A stretch of 64,000 nt of DNA. Source: Ptiloglossa arizonensis (taxonomy: Eukaryota > Arthropoda > Insecta > Hymenoptera > Colletidae). Below are positions 1-12,124 of this stretch, piece by piece (position 1 is the stretch's first letter; each line of letters starts with the position of its first letter). A model generated the notes under the pieces. It saw only the letters and a list, made by a program, of their open reading frames with translations. It was not told the origin of the DNA and searched no databases. The position numbers and the translations under genes are program-made. Location: the NCBI RefSeq assembly GCF_051014685.1, contig NW_027478385.1, forward strand, positions 6,944,001-7,008,000. The letters are read 5' to 3'.

Positions 1-18
1 TTTGGGTTAGGCCAATCC

Positions 19-35
19 GTTCGCGAGATATGGGA
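19..35 (+). promoter_or_regulatory. CENP-B-box-like motif, site 1 (one representative of many)
   Basis: GTTCGCGAGATATGGGA at monomer positions 16-32 fits the CENP-B box core NTTCGNNNNANNCGGGN at 8 of 9 fixed bases; the single mismatch is T for the first C of CGGG. It recurs in most monomers. Common variants keep the same score (TTCGCGCGATATGGG, TTCGCGACATATGGG, TTCGTGAGATAAGGG) or lose a fixed base (TTCGCGAGGTATGGG loses the central A; GTTGCGAG breaks the TTCG). My hand estimate for an 8/9 match in one 177-bp monomer on both strands is about 0.04, so chance is unlikely but not excluded. In mammals CENP-B binds this box and the T-for-C mismatch may abolish binding. Whether the host has a CENP-B-like protein is unknown. 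Confidence 0.35.
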
Positions 36-131
36 GTTTGAAACTAAGAAATGGTTGAGAAGAGAACAAAATTTTAGCAATTCTGCTGCTCCAAACGCTT
101 AACCAGAATGGCCTAGGGAAAAAAATACACA

Positions 132-148
132 TACCGTTGTAATCGGGC
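132..148 (+). promoter_or_regulatory. Weaker CENP-B-box-like motif, site 2 (one representative)
   Basis: TACCGTTGTAATCGGGC at monomer positions 128-144 matches 7 of 9 fixed CENP-B core bases; the two T of TTCG are replaced by AC. It matches 12 of 17 positions of the human box form TTTCGTTGGAAACGGGA. It is on the same strand as site 1 and starts 112 bp after it. A 7/9 match is expected about 0.4 times per monomer by chance, so this alone is weak. In the variant GTACCCGGG (for example near 44331) the CGGG is kept and a SmaI site appears. Confidence 0.15.
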
Positions 149-3100
149 GAATTTCTACTTTCAGATGCAACAGGAATTTTTGGGTTAGGTCAATCCGTTC
201 GCGAGATATGGGAGTTTGAAGCTAGGAACTGGTTGAGAAGACAACAAATTTTTCGCAATTCTGCTGCTCCAAACGCTTAACCAGAATGGCCCAGGGAAAA
301 AATGCACATACCGTTGTAATCGGGCGAGTATCAACTTTCAGATGCAATAGGAATTTTTGGGTTAGGTCAATCTGTTCGCGAGATATGGGACATTGAAGCG
401 AAGGAATGGTTGAGGAGACAACAAATTTTTCGCAATTCTGCTGCTCCAAACACTTAACCAGAATGGCCTAGGGAAAAAATACACATACCGTTGTAATCGG
501 GCGAGTTTCTACTTTCAGATGCAACAGGAATTTTTGGGTTAGGTCAATCCGTTCGCGAGATATGGGAGTTTGAAGCTAAGAACTGGTTGAGAAGACAACA
601 AATTTTTCGCACTTCTGCTGCTCCAAACGCTTAACCAGAATGGCCCAGGGAAATAATACACATACCGTTGTAATCGGGCGAGTATCAACTTTCAGATGCA
701 ATAGGAATTTTTGGGTTAGGTCAATCCGTTCGCGAGATATGGGACATTGAAGCTAAGAAATGGTTGAGAAGACAACAAATTTTTCGCACTTCTGCTGCTC
801 CAAACGCTTAACCAGAATGGCCTAGGGAAAAAATACCCATACCGTTGTAATCGGACGAGTTTCTACTTTCAGTTACAATAGGAATTTTTGGGTTAGGTCA
901 ATCCGTTCGCGAGATATGGGACTTTGAAGCTAAGAAATGGTTGACAAGACAACAAATTTGTCGCACTTCTGCTGCTCCAATCGCTTAACCAGAATGGCCT
1001 AGGGGAAAAATACCCGTACCGTTGTAATCGGACGAGCTTCTACTTTCAGTTACAATAGGAATTTTTGGGTTAGGTCAATCCGTTCGCGAGATATGGAACT
1101 TTGAAGCTAAGAAATGGTTGACAAGACAACAAATTTTTCGCACTCCTGCTGCTTCAATCGCTTAACCAGAATGGCCTAGGGGAAGAATACCCGTACCGTT
1201 GTAATCGTGCGAGTTTCTACTTTCAGATGCAATAGGAATTTTTGGGTTAGGTCAATCCGTTCGCGAGATATGAGAGTTTGAAGCTAAGAAATGGTTGAGA
1301 AGAGAACAAATTTTTCGCATTTCTGCTGCTCCAAACGCTTAACCAGAATGGCCTAGAGAAAAAATGCACGTACCGTTGTGATCGGGCGAGTTTCTACTTT
1401 CAAATGCAATAGGAATTTTTGGGTTAGGTCTATCCGTTCGCGAGATATGGGAGTTTGATGCTAAGAAATGGTTGAGAAGAGAACAAATTTTTCGCATTTC
1501 TGCTGCTCCAAACGCTTAACCAGAGTGGCCTAGGGAAAAAATACACACACCGTTGTAATCGGGCGAGGTTCTACTTTCAAATGCAATAGGAATTTTTGGG
1601 TTAGTTCAATCCGTTCGCGAGATATGGGAGTTTGAAGACAAGAAATGGTTGAGAAGAGAACATATTTTTCGCAATTCTGCTGCTCCAAACGCTTAACCAG
1701 AATGGCCTAGGGAAAAAATACACAAACCGTTGTAATCGGGCGAGTTTCTACTTTCAGATGCAATAGGAATTTTTGGGTTAGTTCAATCCGTTCGCGAGAT
1801 ATGGGAAATTGAAGCTAAGGAATGGTTGAGAAGACAACAAATTTTTCGCACTTCTGCTGCTCCAAACGCTTAACCAGAATGGCCTAGAGAGAAAATACAC
1901 GTACCGTTGTAATCGGGCGAGTTTCTACTTTCAAATGCAATAGGAATTTTTGGGTTAGGCCAATCCGTTCGCGAGATATGGGAGTTTGAAGCTAAGAAAT
2001 GGTTGAGAAGAGAACAAATTTTTCGCAATTCTGCTGCTCCAAACGCTTAACCAGAATGGCCTAGGGAAAAAATACACATACAGTTGTAATCGGGCGAGTT
2101 TCTACTTTCAGATGCAATAGGAATTTTTGGGTTAGGTCAATCCGTTCGCGACATATGGGAGTCTGAAGCTAAGAAATGGTTGAGAAGAGAACAAATTATT
2201 CGCAATTCTGCTGCTCCAAACGCTTAACCAGAGTGGCCTAGGGAAAAAATACACACACCGTTGTAATCGGGCGAGGTTCTACTTTCAAATGCAATAGGAA
2301 TTTTTGGGTTATGTCAATCCGTTGCGAGATATGGGAGTTTGAAGCCAAGAAATGGTTGAGAAGGCAAATAATTTTCGCAATTCTGCTGCTCCAAACGCTT
2401 AACCAGATTGGCCTAGGTAAAAAATACACATACCGTTGTAATCGGGCGAGTTTCTACTTTCAGATGCAACAGGAATTTTTGGGTTAGGCCAATCCGTTCG
2501 CGAGATATGGGAGTTTGAAGCTAAGAACTGGTTGAGAAGACAACAAATTTTTCGCACTTCTGCTGCTCCAAACGCTTAACCAGAATGGCCCAGGGAAAAA
2601 ATACACATACCGTTGTAATCGGGCGAGTATCAACTTTCAGATGCAATAGGAATTTTTGGGTTAGGTCAATCCGTTCGCGAGATATGGGACATTGAAGCTA
2701 AGAAATGGTTGAGAAGACAACAAATTTTTCGCACTTCTGCTGCTCCAAACGCTTAACCAGAATGGCTTAGGGAAAAAATACACATACCGTTGTAATCGGG
2801 CGAGTTTCTACTTTCAGATGCAATAGAAATTTTTGGGTTAGTTCAATCCGTTCGCGAGATATGGGAAATTGAAGCTAAGGAATTGTTGAGAAGACAACAA
2901 ATTTTTCGCACTTCTGCTGCTCCAAACGCTTAACCAGAGTGGCCTAGGGAAAAATACCCGTACCGTTGTATTCGGACGAGCTTCTACTTTCAGTTACAGT
3001 AGGAATTTTTGGGTTAGGTCAATCAGTTCGCGAGATATGGAACTTTGAAGCTAAGAAATGGTTGACAAGAAAACAAATTTTTCGCACTCCTGCCGCTCCA

Positions 3101-3634
3101 ATCGCTTAACAAGAATGGCCTAGGGGAAGAATACCCGTACCGTTGAAATCGGGCGAGTTTCTACTTTCAGATGCAATAGGAATTTTTGGGTTAGGTCAAT
3201 CCGTTCGCGAGATATGAGAGTATGAAGCTAAGAAATGGTTGAGAAGAGAACAAATTTTTCGCAATTCTGCTGCTCCAAACGCTTAACCAGAATGGCCTAG
3301 AGAAAAAATGCACGTACCGTTGTGATCGGGCGAGTTTCTACTTTCAAATGCAATAGGAATTTTTGGGTTAGGTCTATCCGTTCGCGAGATATGGGAGTTT
3401 GATGCTAAGAAATGGTTGAGAAGAGAACAAATTTTTCGCAATTCTGCTGCTCCAAACGCTTAACCAGAAAGGCCTAAGGAAAAAATACACATACCTTTGT
3501 AATCGGGCGAGTTTCTACTTTCAAATGCAATAGGAATTTTTGGGTTAGGTCAATCCGTTCGCGAGATATGGGAGTTTGAAGACAAGAAATGGTTGAGAAG
3601 ACAACAAATTTTTCGCACTTCTGCTGCTCCAAAC

Positions 3635-6600
3635 GCTTAACCAGAATGGCCCAGGAAAAAAATACACATACCGTTGTAATCGGGCGAGTTTCAACTTTCA
3701 GATGGAATAGGAATTTTTGGGTTAGGCCAATCCGTTCGCGAGATATGGGAGTTTGAAGCTAAGAAATGGTTGAGAAGGCAAATAATTTTCGCAATTCTGC
3801 TGCTCCAAACGCTTAACCAGAAAGGCCTAAGGAAAAAATACACATACCTTTGTAATCGGGCGAGTTTCTACTTTCAAATGCAATAGGAATTTTTGGGTTA
3901 GGTCAATCCGTTCGCGAGATATGGGAGTTTGAAGACAAGAAATGGTTGAGAAGACAACAAATTTTTCGCACTTCTGCTGCTCCAAACGCTTAACCAGAAT
4001 GGCCCAGGGAAAAAATACACATACCGTTGTAATCGGGCGAGTATCAACTTTCAGATGCAATAGGAATTTTTGGGTTAAGTCAATCCGTTCGCGAGATATG
4101 GGACATTGAAGCTAAGAAATGGTTGAGAAGACAACAAATTTTTCGCACTGCTGCTGCTCCAAACGCTTAACCAGAGTGGCCTAGCGAAAAATACCCATAC
4201 CGTTGTAATCGGACGAGATTCTACTTTCAGTTACAATAGGAATTTTTGTGTTAGGTCAATCCGTTCGCGAGATATGGGACTTTGAAGCTAAGAAATGGTT
4301 AACAAGACAACAAATTTTTCGCACTCCTGCTGCTCCAATCGCTTAACAAGAATGGCCTAGGGGAAGAATACCCGTACCGTTGTAATTTGGCGAGTTTCTA
4401 CTTTCAGATGCAATAGGAATTTTTGGGTTAGGTCAATCCGTTCGCGAGATATGAGAGTATGAAGCTAAGAAATGGTTGAGAAGAGAACAAATTTTTCGCA
4501 ATTCTGCTGCTCCAAACGCTTAACCAGAATGGCCTAGAGAAAAAATGCACGTACCGTTGTGATCGGGCGAGTCTCCACTTTCAAATGCAATAGGAATTTT
4601 TGGGTTAGGTCTATCCGTTCGCGAGATATGGGAGTTTGATGCTAAGAAATGGTTGAGAAGAGAACAAATTTTTCGCAATTCTGCTGCTCCAAACGCTTAA
4701 CCAGAAAGGCCTAAGGAAAAAATACACATACCTTTGTAATCGGGCGAGTTTCTACTTTCAAATGCAATAGGAATTTTTGGGTTAGGTCAATCCGTTCGCG
4801 AGATATGGGAGTTTGAAGACAAGAAATGGTTGAGAAGACAACAAATTTTTCGCACTTCTGCTGCTCCAAACGCTTAACCAGAATGGCCCAGGAAAAAAAT
4901 ACACATACCGTTGTAATCGGGCGAGTTTCAACTTTCAGATGCAATAGGAATTTTTGGGTTAGTTCAATCCCTTCGCGAGATATGGGAAATTGAAGCTAAG
5001 GAATGGTTGAGAAGACAACAAATTTTTCGCACTTCTGCTATTCCAAACGCTTAACCAGAATGGCCTAGAGAGAAAATACACGTACCGTTGTAATCGGGCG
5101 AGTTTCTACTTTCAAATGCAATAGGAATTTTTGGGTTAGGCCAATCCGTTCGCGAGATATGGGAGTTTGAAGCTAAGAAATGGTTGAGAAGAGAACAAAA
5201 TTTTAGCAATTCTGCTGCTCCAAACGCTTAACCAGAATGGCCTAGGGAAAAAAATACACATACCGTTGTAATCGGGCGAATTTCTACTTTCAGATGCAAC
5301 AGGAATTTTTGGGTTAGGTCAATCCGTTCGCGAGATATGGGAGTTTGAAGCTAGGAACTGGTTGAGAAGACAACAAATTTTTCGCAATTCTGCTGCTCCA
5401 AACGCTTAACCAGAATGGCCCAGGGAAAAAATGCACATACCGTTGTAATCGGGCGAGTATCAACTTTCAGATGCAATAGGAATTTTTGGGTTAGGTCAAT
5501 CTGTTCGCGAGATATGGGACATTGAAGCGAAGGAATGGTTGAGGAGACAACAAATTTTTCGCAATTCTGCTGCTCCCAACACTTAACCAGAATGGCCTAG
5601 GGAAAAAATACACATACCGTTGTAATCGGGCGAGTTTCTACTTTCAGATGCAACAGGAATTTTTGGGTTAGGTCAATCCGTTCGCGAGATATGGGAGTTT
5701 GAAGCTAAGAACTGGTTGAGAAGACAACAAATTTTTCGCACTTCTGCTGCTCCAAACGCTTAACCAGAATGGCCCAGGGAAATAATACACATACCGTTGT
5801 AATCGGGCGAGTATCAACTTTCACATGCAATAGGAATTTTTGGGTTAGGTCAATCCGTTCGCGAGATATGGGACATTGAAGCTAAGAAATGGTTGAGAAG
5901 ACAACAAATTTTTCGCACTTCTGCTGCTCCAAACGCTTAACCAGAATGGCCTAGGGGAAAAATACCCGTACCGTTGTAATCGGACGAGCTTCTACTTTCA
6001 GTTACAATAGGAATTTTTGGGTTAGGTCAATCCGTTCGCGAGATATGGAACTTTGAAGCTAAGAAATGGTTGACAAGACAACAAATTTTTCGCACTCCTG
6101 CTGCTTCAATCGCTTAACCAGAATGGCCTAGGGGAAGAATACCCGTACCGTTGTAATCGTGCGAGTTTCTACTTTCAGATGCAATAGGAATTTTTGGGTT
6201 AGGTCAATCCGTTCGCGAGATATGAGAGTTTGAAGCTAAGAAATGGTTGAGAAGAGAACAAATTTTTCGCAATTCTGCTGCTCCAAACGCTTAACCAGAA
6301 TGGCCTAGAGAAAAAATGCACGTACCGTTGTGATCGGGCGAGTTTCTACTTTCAAATGCAATAGGAATTTTTGGGTTAGGTCTATCCGTTCGCGAGATAT
6401 GGGAAATTGAAGCTAAGGAATTGTTGAGAAGACAACAAATTTTTCGCACTTCTGCTGCTCCAAACGCTTAACCAGAGTGGCCTAGGGAAAAAATACACAC
6501 ACCGTTGTAATCGGGCGAGGTTCTACTTTCAAATGCAATAGGAATTTTTGGGTTAGTTCAATCCGTTCGCGAGATATGGGAGTTTGAAGACAAGAAATGG

Positions 6601-7879
6601 TTGAGAAGAGAACATATTTTTCGCAATTCTGCTGCTCCAAACGCTTAACCAGAATGGCCTAGGGAAAAAATACACAAACCGTTGTAATCGGGCGAGTTTC
6701 TACTTTCAGATGCAATAGGAATTTTTGGGTTAGTTCAATCCGTTCGCGAGATATGGGAAATTGAAGCTAAGGAATGGTTGAGAAGACAACAAATTTTTCG
6801 CACTTCTGCTGCTCCAAACGCTTAACCAGAATGGCCTAGAGAGAAAATACACGTACCGTTGTAATCGGGCGAGTTTCTACTTTCAAATGCAATAGGAATT
6901 TTTGGGTTAGGCCAATCCGTTCGCGAGATATGGGAGTTTGAAGCTAAGAAATGGTTGAGAAGAGAACAAATTTTTCGCAATTCTGCTGCTCCAAACGCTT
7001 AACCAGAATGGCCTAGGGAAAAAATACACATACAGTTGTAATCGGGCGAGTTTCTACTTTCAGATGCAATAGGAATTTTTGGGTTAGGTCAATCCGTTCG
7101 CGACATATGGGAGTCTGAAGCTAAGAAATGGTTGAGAAGAGAACAAATTATTCGCAATTCTGCTGCTCCAAACGCTTAACCAGAGTGGCCTAGGGAAAAA
7201 ATACACACACCGTTGTAATCGGGCGAGGTTCTACTTTCAAATGCAATAGGAATTTTTGGGTTATGTCAATCCGTTGCGAGATATGGGAGTTTGAAGCCAA
7301 GAAATGGTTGAGAAGGCAAATAATTTTCGCAATTCTGCTGCTCCAAACGCTTAACCAGATTGGCCTAGGTAAAAAATACACATACCGTTGTAATCGGGCG
7401 AGTTTCTACTTTCAGATGCAACAGGAATTTTTGGGTTAGGCCAATCCGTTCGCGAGATATGGGAGTTTGAAGCTAAGAACTGGTTGAGAAGACAACAAAT
7501 TTTTCGCACTTCTGCTGCTCCAAACGCTTAACCAGAATGGCCCAGGGAAAAAATACACATACCGTTGTAATCGGGCGAGTATCAACTTTCAGATGCAATA
7601 GGAATTTTTGGGTTAGGTCAATCCGTTCGCGAGATATGGGACATTGAAGCTAAGAAATGGTTGAGAAGACAACAAATTTTTCGCACTTCTGCTGCTCCAA
7701 ACGCTTAACCAGAATGGCTTAGGGAAAAAATACACATACCGTTGTAATCGGGCGAGTTTCTACTTTCAGATGCAATAGAAATTTTTGGGTTAGTTCAATC
7801 CGTTCGCGAGATATGGGAAATTGAAGCTAAGGAATTGTTGAGAAGACAACAAATTTTTCGCACTTCTGCTGCTCCAAAC
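3635..7879. repeat. Region A, 24-monomer HOR copy 2 (4245 bp)
   Basis: This segment matches the next 4245 bp almost base for base. Markers at 3827, 4711, 5350 and 7190 recur at 8072, 8956, 9595 and 11435. The near absence of differences, against clear divergence between adjacent monomers, means a recent whole-unit duplication, most simply by unequal crossover. The exact edges float within the shared sequence around ACAACAAATTTTTCGCAC (3601 and 7846). Confidence 0.88.
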
Positions 7880-10800
7880 GCTTAACCAGAATGGCCCAGG
7901 AAAAAAATACACATACCGTTGTAATCGGGCGAGTTTCAACTTTCAGATGGAATAGGAATTTTTGGGTTAGGCCAATCCGTTCGCGAGATATGGGAGTTTG
8001 AAGCTAAGAAATGGTTGAGAAGGCAAATAATTTTCGCAATTCTGCTGCTCCAAACGCTTAACCAGAAAGGCCTAAGGAAAAAATACACATACCTTTGTAA
8101 TCGGGCGAGTTTCTACTTTCAAATGCAATAGGAATTTTTGGGTTAGGTCAATCCGTTCGCGAGATATGGGAGTTTGAAGACAAGAAATGGTTGAGAAGAC
8201 AACAAATTTTTCGCACTTCTGCTGCTCCAAACGCTTAACCAGAATGGCCCAGGGAAAAAATACACATACCGTTGTAATCGGGCGAGTATCAACTTTCAGA
8301 TGCAATAGGAATTTTTGGGTTAAGTCAATCCGTTCGCGAGATATGGGACATTGAAGCTAAGAAATGGTTGAGAAGACAACAAATTTTTCGCACTGCTGCT
8401 GCTCCAAACGCTTAACCAGAGTGGCCTAGCGAAAAATACCCATACCGTTGTAATCGGACGAGATTCTACTTTCAGTTACAATAGGAATTTTTGTGTTAGG
8501 TCAATCCGTTCGCGAGATATGGGACTTTGAAGCTAAGAAATGGTTAACAAGACAACAAATTTTTCGCACTCCTGCTGCTCCAATCGCTTAACAAGAATGG
8601 CCTAGGGGAAGAATACCCGTACCGTTGTAATTTGGCGAGTTTCTACTTTCAGATGCAATAGGAATTTTTGGGTTAGGTCAATCCGTTCGCGAGATATGAG
8701 AGTATGAAGCTAAGAAATGGTTGAGAAGAGAACAAATTTTTCGCAATTCTGCTGCTCCAAACGCTTAACCAGAATGGCCTAGAGAAAAAATGCACGTACC
8801 GTTGTGATCGGGCGAGTCTCCACTTTCAAATGCAATAGGAATTTTTGGGTTAGGTCTATCCGTTCGCGAGATATGGGAGTTTGATGCTAAGAAATGGTTG
8901 AGAAGAGAACAAATTTTTCGCAATTCTGCTGCTCCAAACGCTTAACCAGAAAGGCCTAAGGAAAAAATACACATACCTTTGTAATCGGGCGAGTTTCTAC
9001 TTTCAAATGCAATAGGAATTTTTGGGTTAGGTCAATCCGTTCGCGAGATATGGGAGTTTGAAGACAAGAAATGGTTGAGAAGACAACAAATTTTTCGCAC
9101 TTCTGCTGCTCCAAACGCTTAACCAGAATGGCCCAGGAAAAAAATACACATACCGTTGTAATCGGGCGAGTTTCAACTTTCAGATGCAATAGGAATTTTT
9201 GGGTTAGTTCAATCCCTTCGCGAGATATGGGAAATTGAAGCTAAGGAATGGTTGAGAAGACAACAAATTTTTCGCACTTCTGCTATTCCAAACGCTTAAC
9301 CAGAATGGCCTAGAGAGAAAATACACGTACCGTTGTAATCGGGCGAGTTTCTACTTTCAAATGCAATAGGAATTTTTGGGTTAGGCCAATCCGTTCGCGA
9401 GATATGGGAGTTTGAAGCTAAGAAATGGTTGAGAAGAGAACAAAATTTTAGCAATTCTGCTGCTCCAAACGCTTAACCAGAATGGCCTAGGGAAAAAAAT
9501 ACACATACCGTTGTAATCGGGCGAATTTCTACTTTCAGATGCAACAGGAATTTTTGGGTTAGGTCAATCCGTTCGCGAGATATGGGAGTTTGAAGCTAGG
9601 AACTGGTTGAGAAGACAACAAATTTTTCGCAATTCTGCTGCTCCAAACGCTTAACCAGAATGGCCCAGGGAAAAAATGCACATACCGTTGTAATCGGGCG
9701 AGTATCAACTTTCAGATGCAATAGGAATTTTTGGGTTAGGTCAATCTGTTCGCGAGATATGGGACATTGAAGCGAAGGAATGGTTGAGGAGACAACAAAT
9801 TTTTCGCAATTCTGCTGCTCCCAACACTTAACCAGAATGGCCTAGGGAAAAAATACACATACCGTTGTAATCGGGCGAGTTTCTACTTTCAGATGCAACA
9901 GGAATTTTTGGGTTAGGTCAATCCGTTCGCGAGATATGGGAGTTTGAAGCTAAGAACTGGTTGAGAAGACAACAAATTTTTCGCACTTCTGCTGCTCCAA
10001 ACGCTTAACCAGAATGGCCCAGGGAAATAATACACATACCGTTGTAATCGGGCGAGTATCAACTTTCACATGCAATAGGAATTTTTGGGTTAGGTCAATC
10101 CGTTCGCGAGATATGGGACATTGAAGCTAAGAAATGGTTGAGAAGACAACAAATTTTTCGCACTTCTGCTGCTCCAAACGCTTAACCAGAATGGCCTAGG
10201 GGAAAAATACCCGTACCGTTGTAATCGGACGAGCTTCTACTTTCAGTTACAATAGGAATTTTTGGGTTAGGTCAATCCGTTCGCGAGATATGGAACTTTG
10301 AAGCTAAGAAATGGTTGACAAGACAACAAATTTTTCGCACTCCTGCTGCTTCAATCGCTTAACCAGAATGGCCTAGGGGAAGAATACCCGTACCGTTGTA
10401 ATCGTGCGAGTTTCTACTTTCAGATGCAATAGGAATTTTTGGGTTAGGTCAATCCGTTCGCGAGATATGAGAGTTTGAAGCTAAGAAATGGTTGAGAAGA
10501 GAACAAATTTTTCGCAATTCTGCTGCTCCAAACGCTTAACCAGAATGGCCTAGAGAAAAAATGCACGTACCGTTGTGATCGGGCGAGTTTCTACTTTCAA
10601 ATGCAATAGGAATTTTTGGGTTAGGTCTATCCGTTCGCGAGATATGGGAAATTGAAGCTAAGGAATTGTTGAGAAGACAACAAATTTTTCGCACTTCTGC
10701 TGCTCCAAACGCTTAACCAGAGTGGCCTAGGGAAAAAATACACACACCGTTGTAATCGGGCGAGGTTCTACTTTCAAATGCAATAGGAATTTTTGGGTTA

Positions 10801-12124
10801 GTTCAATCCGTTCGCGAGATATGGGAGTTTGAAGACAAGAAATGGTTGAGAAGAGAACATATTTTTCGCAATTCTGCTGCTCCAAACGCTTAACCAGAAT
10901 GGCCTAGGGAAAAAATACACAAACCGTTGTAATCGGGCGAGTTTCTACTTTCAGATGCAATAGGAATTTTTGGGTTAGTTCAATCCGTTCGCGAGATATG
11001 GGAAATTGAAGCTAAGGAATGGTTGAGAAGACAACAAATTTTTCGCACTTCTGCTGCTCCAAACGCTTAACCAGAATGGCCTAGAGAGAAAATACACGTA
11101 CCGTTGTAATCGGGCGAGTTTCTACTTTCAAATGCAATAGGAATTTTTGGGTTAGGCCAATCCGTTCGCGAGATATGGGAGTTTGAAGCTAAGAAATGGT
11201 TGAGAAGAGAACAAATTTTTCGCAATTCTGCTGCTCCAAACGCTTAACCAGAATGGCCTAGGGAAAAAATACACATACAGTTGTAATCGGGCGAGTTTCT
11301 ACTTTCAGATGCAATAGGAATTTTTGGGTTAGGTCAATCCGTTCGCGACATATGGGAGTCTGAAGCTAAGAAATGGTTGAGAAGAGAACAAATTATTCGC
11401 AATTCTGCTGCTCCAAACGCTTAACCAGAGTGGCCTAGGGAAAAAATACACACACCGTTGTAATCGGGCGAGGTTCTACTTTCAAATGCAATAGGAATTT
11501 TTGGGTTATGTCAATCCGTTGCGAGATATGGGAGTTTGAAGCCAAGAAATGGTTGAGAAGGCAAATAATTTTCGCAATTCTGCTGCTCCAAACGCTTAAC
11601 CAGATTGGCCTAGGTAAAAAATACACATACCGTTGTAATCGGGCGAGTTTCTACTTTCAGATGCAACAGGAATTTTTGGGTTAGGCCAATCCGTTCGCGA
11701 GATATGGGAGTTTGAAGCTAAGAACTGGTTGAGAAGACAACAAATTTTTCGCACTTCTGCTGCTCCAAACGCTTAACCAGAATGGCCCAGGGAAAAAATA
11801 CACATACCGTTGTAATCGGGCGAGTATCAACTTTCAGATGCAATAGGAATTTTTGGGTTAGGTCAATCCGTTCGCGAGATATGGGACATTGAAGCTAAGA
11901 AATGGTTGAGAAGACAACAAATTTTTCGCACTTCTGCTGCTCCAAACGCTTAACCAGAATGGCTTAGGGAAAAAATACACATACCGTTGTAATCGGGCGA
12001 GTTTCTACTTTCAGATGCAATAGAAATTTTTGGGTTAGTTCAATCCGTTCGCGAGATATGGGAAATTGAAGCTAAGGAATTGTTGAGAAGACAACAAATT
12101 TTTCGCACTTCTGCTGCTCCAAAC
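7880..12124. repeat. Region A, 24-monomer HOR copy 3 (4245 bp)
   Basis: This is the tandem partner of 3635-7879. It ends where the sequence after AACGCTTAACCAGA reads GTGGCCTAGGGAAAAATACCC (12130s), as in copy 1 near 2935, rather than ATGGCCCAGG as at 7880. It therefore continues into monomers that copy 2 skipped. It shares private variants with copy 2, such as GCTCCCAACACTT near 5570 and 9815, where the first copy has GCTCCAAACACTT. Confidence 0.88.

Larger units (their letters stand above)
4..181. repeat. Representative satellite monomer (first complete copy)
   Basis: This copy runs from one GGGTTAGG to the next and is 178 bp because it has one extra A in the A-tract. A typical monomer is 177 bp with 32 C and 42 G (about 42% G+C). 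By hand count it has 8 CpG against about 7.6 expected, so CpG is not depleted. Three short A/T tracts lie near monomer positions 66-72, 116-121 and 171-177. GGCCTAGG lies near 108-115 and contains an AvrII site. A length of 177 is 3 x 59, so a reading frame stays in phase from monomer to monomer, which explains the repetitive short open frames on both strands. Confidence 0.9.
1..3634. repeat. Region A, first (older) copy of the 24-monomer HOR, partial
   Basis: Bases 1 to about 900 align with 5130-6030 at an offset of 5129 bp (29 monomers). From about 2238 the offset becomes 4952 bp (28 monomers), and after about 3600 it is 4245 bp. The steps mark places where this copy has monomers the later copies lack: one monomer near 830-1010, and four monomers between about 2900 and 3600. 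One shared marker is GCTAGGAACTGG at 221, 5350 and 9595. No genes are present. Confidence 0.85.

Noticed and set aside
4..13. Telomeric repeat (GGGTTAGG in every monomer)
   Set aside because: Only about 1.3 telomere-like units occur per 177 bp, embedded in otherwise unrelated sequence, so it is a coincidental match and not a telomere tract.
52..62. RNA polymerase III A-box-like TGGTTGAGAAG with a possible B box, suggesting a SINE or tRNA origin
   Set aside because: The A-box pattern TRGYNNARNNG is loose, and the only B-box-like text (GTTCGCGAG) lacks the required A after GTTCG. No tRNA fold or terminator arrangement is present.
108..116. GGCCTAGG as a functional palindrome or hairpin
   Set aside because: The dyad is only 6 bases (CCTAGG) with no flanking symmetry. 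It is frequently replaced by GGCCCAGG or GCCCTAGG, so conservation does not support a structural role.
222..449. Minus-strand 63- to 92-codon open frames repeated across the window
   Set aside because: They recur in step with the monomer, often identical, because 177 bp is a multiple of three. They begin and end wherever individual variants create or remove stops. None resembles a protein family I know.
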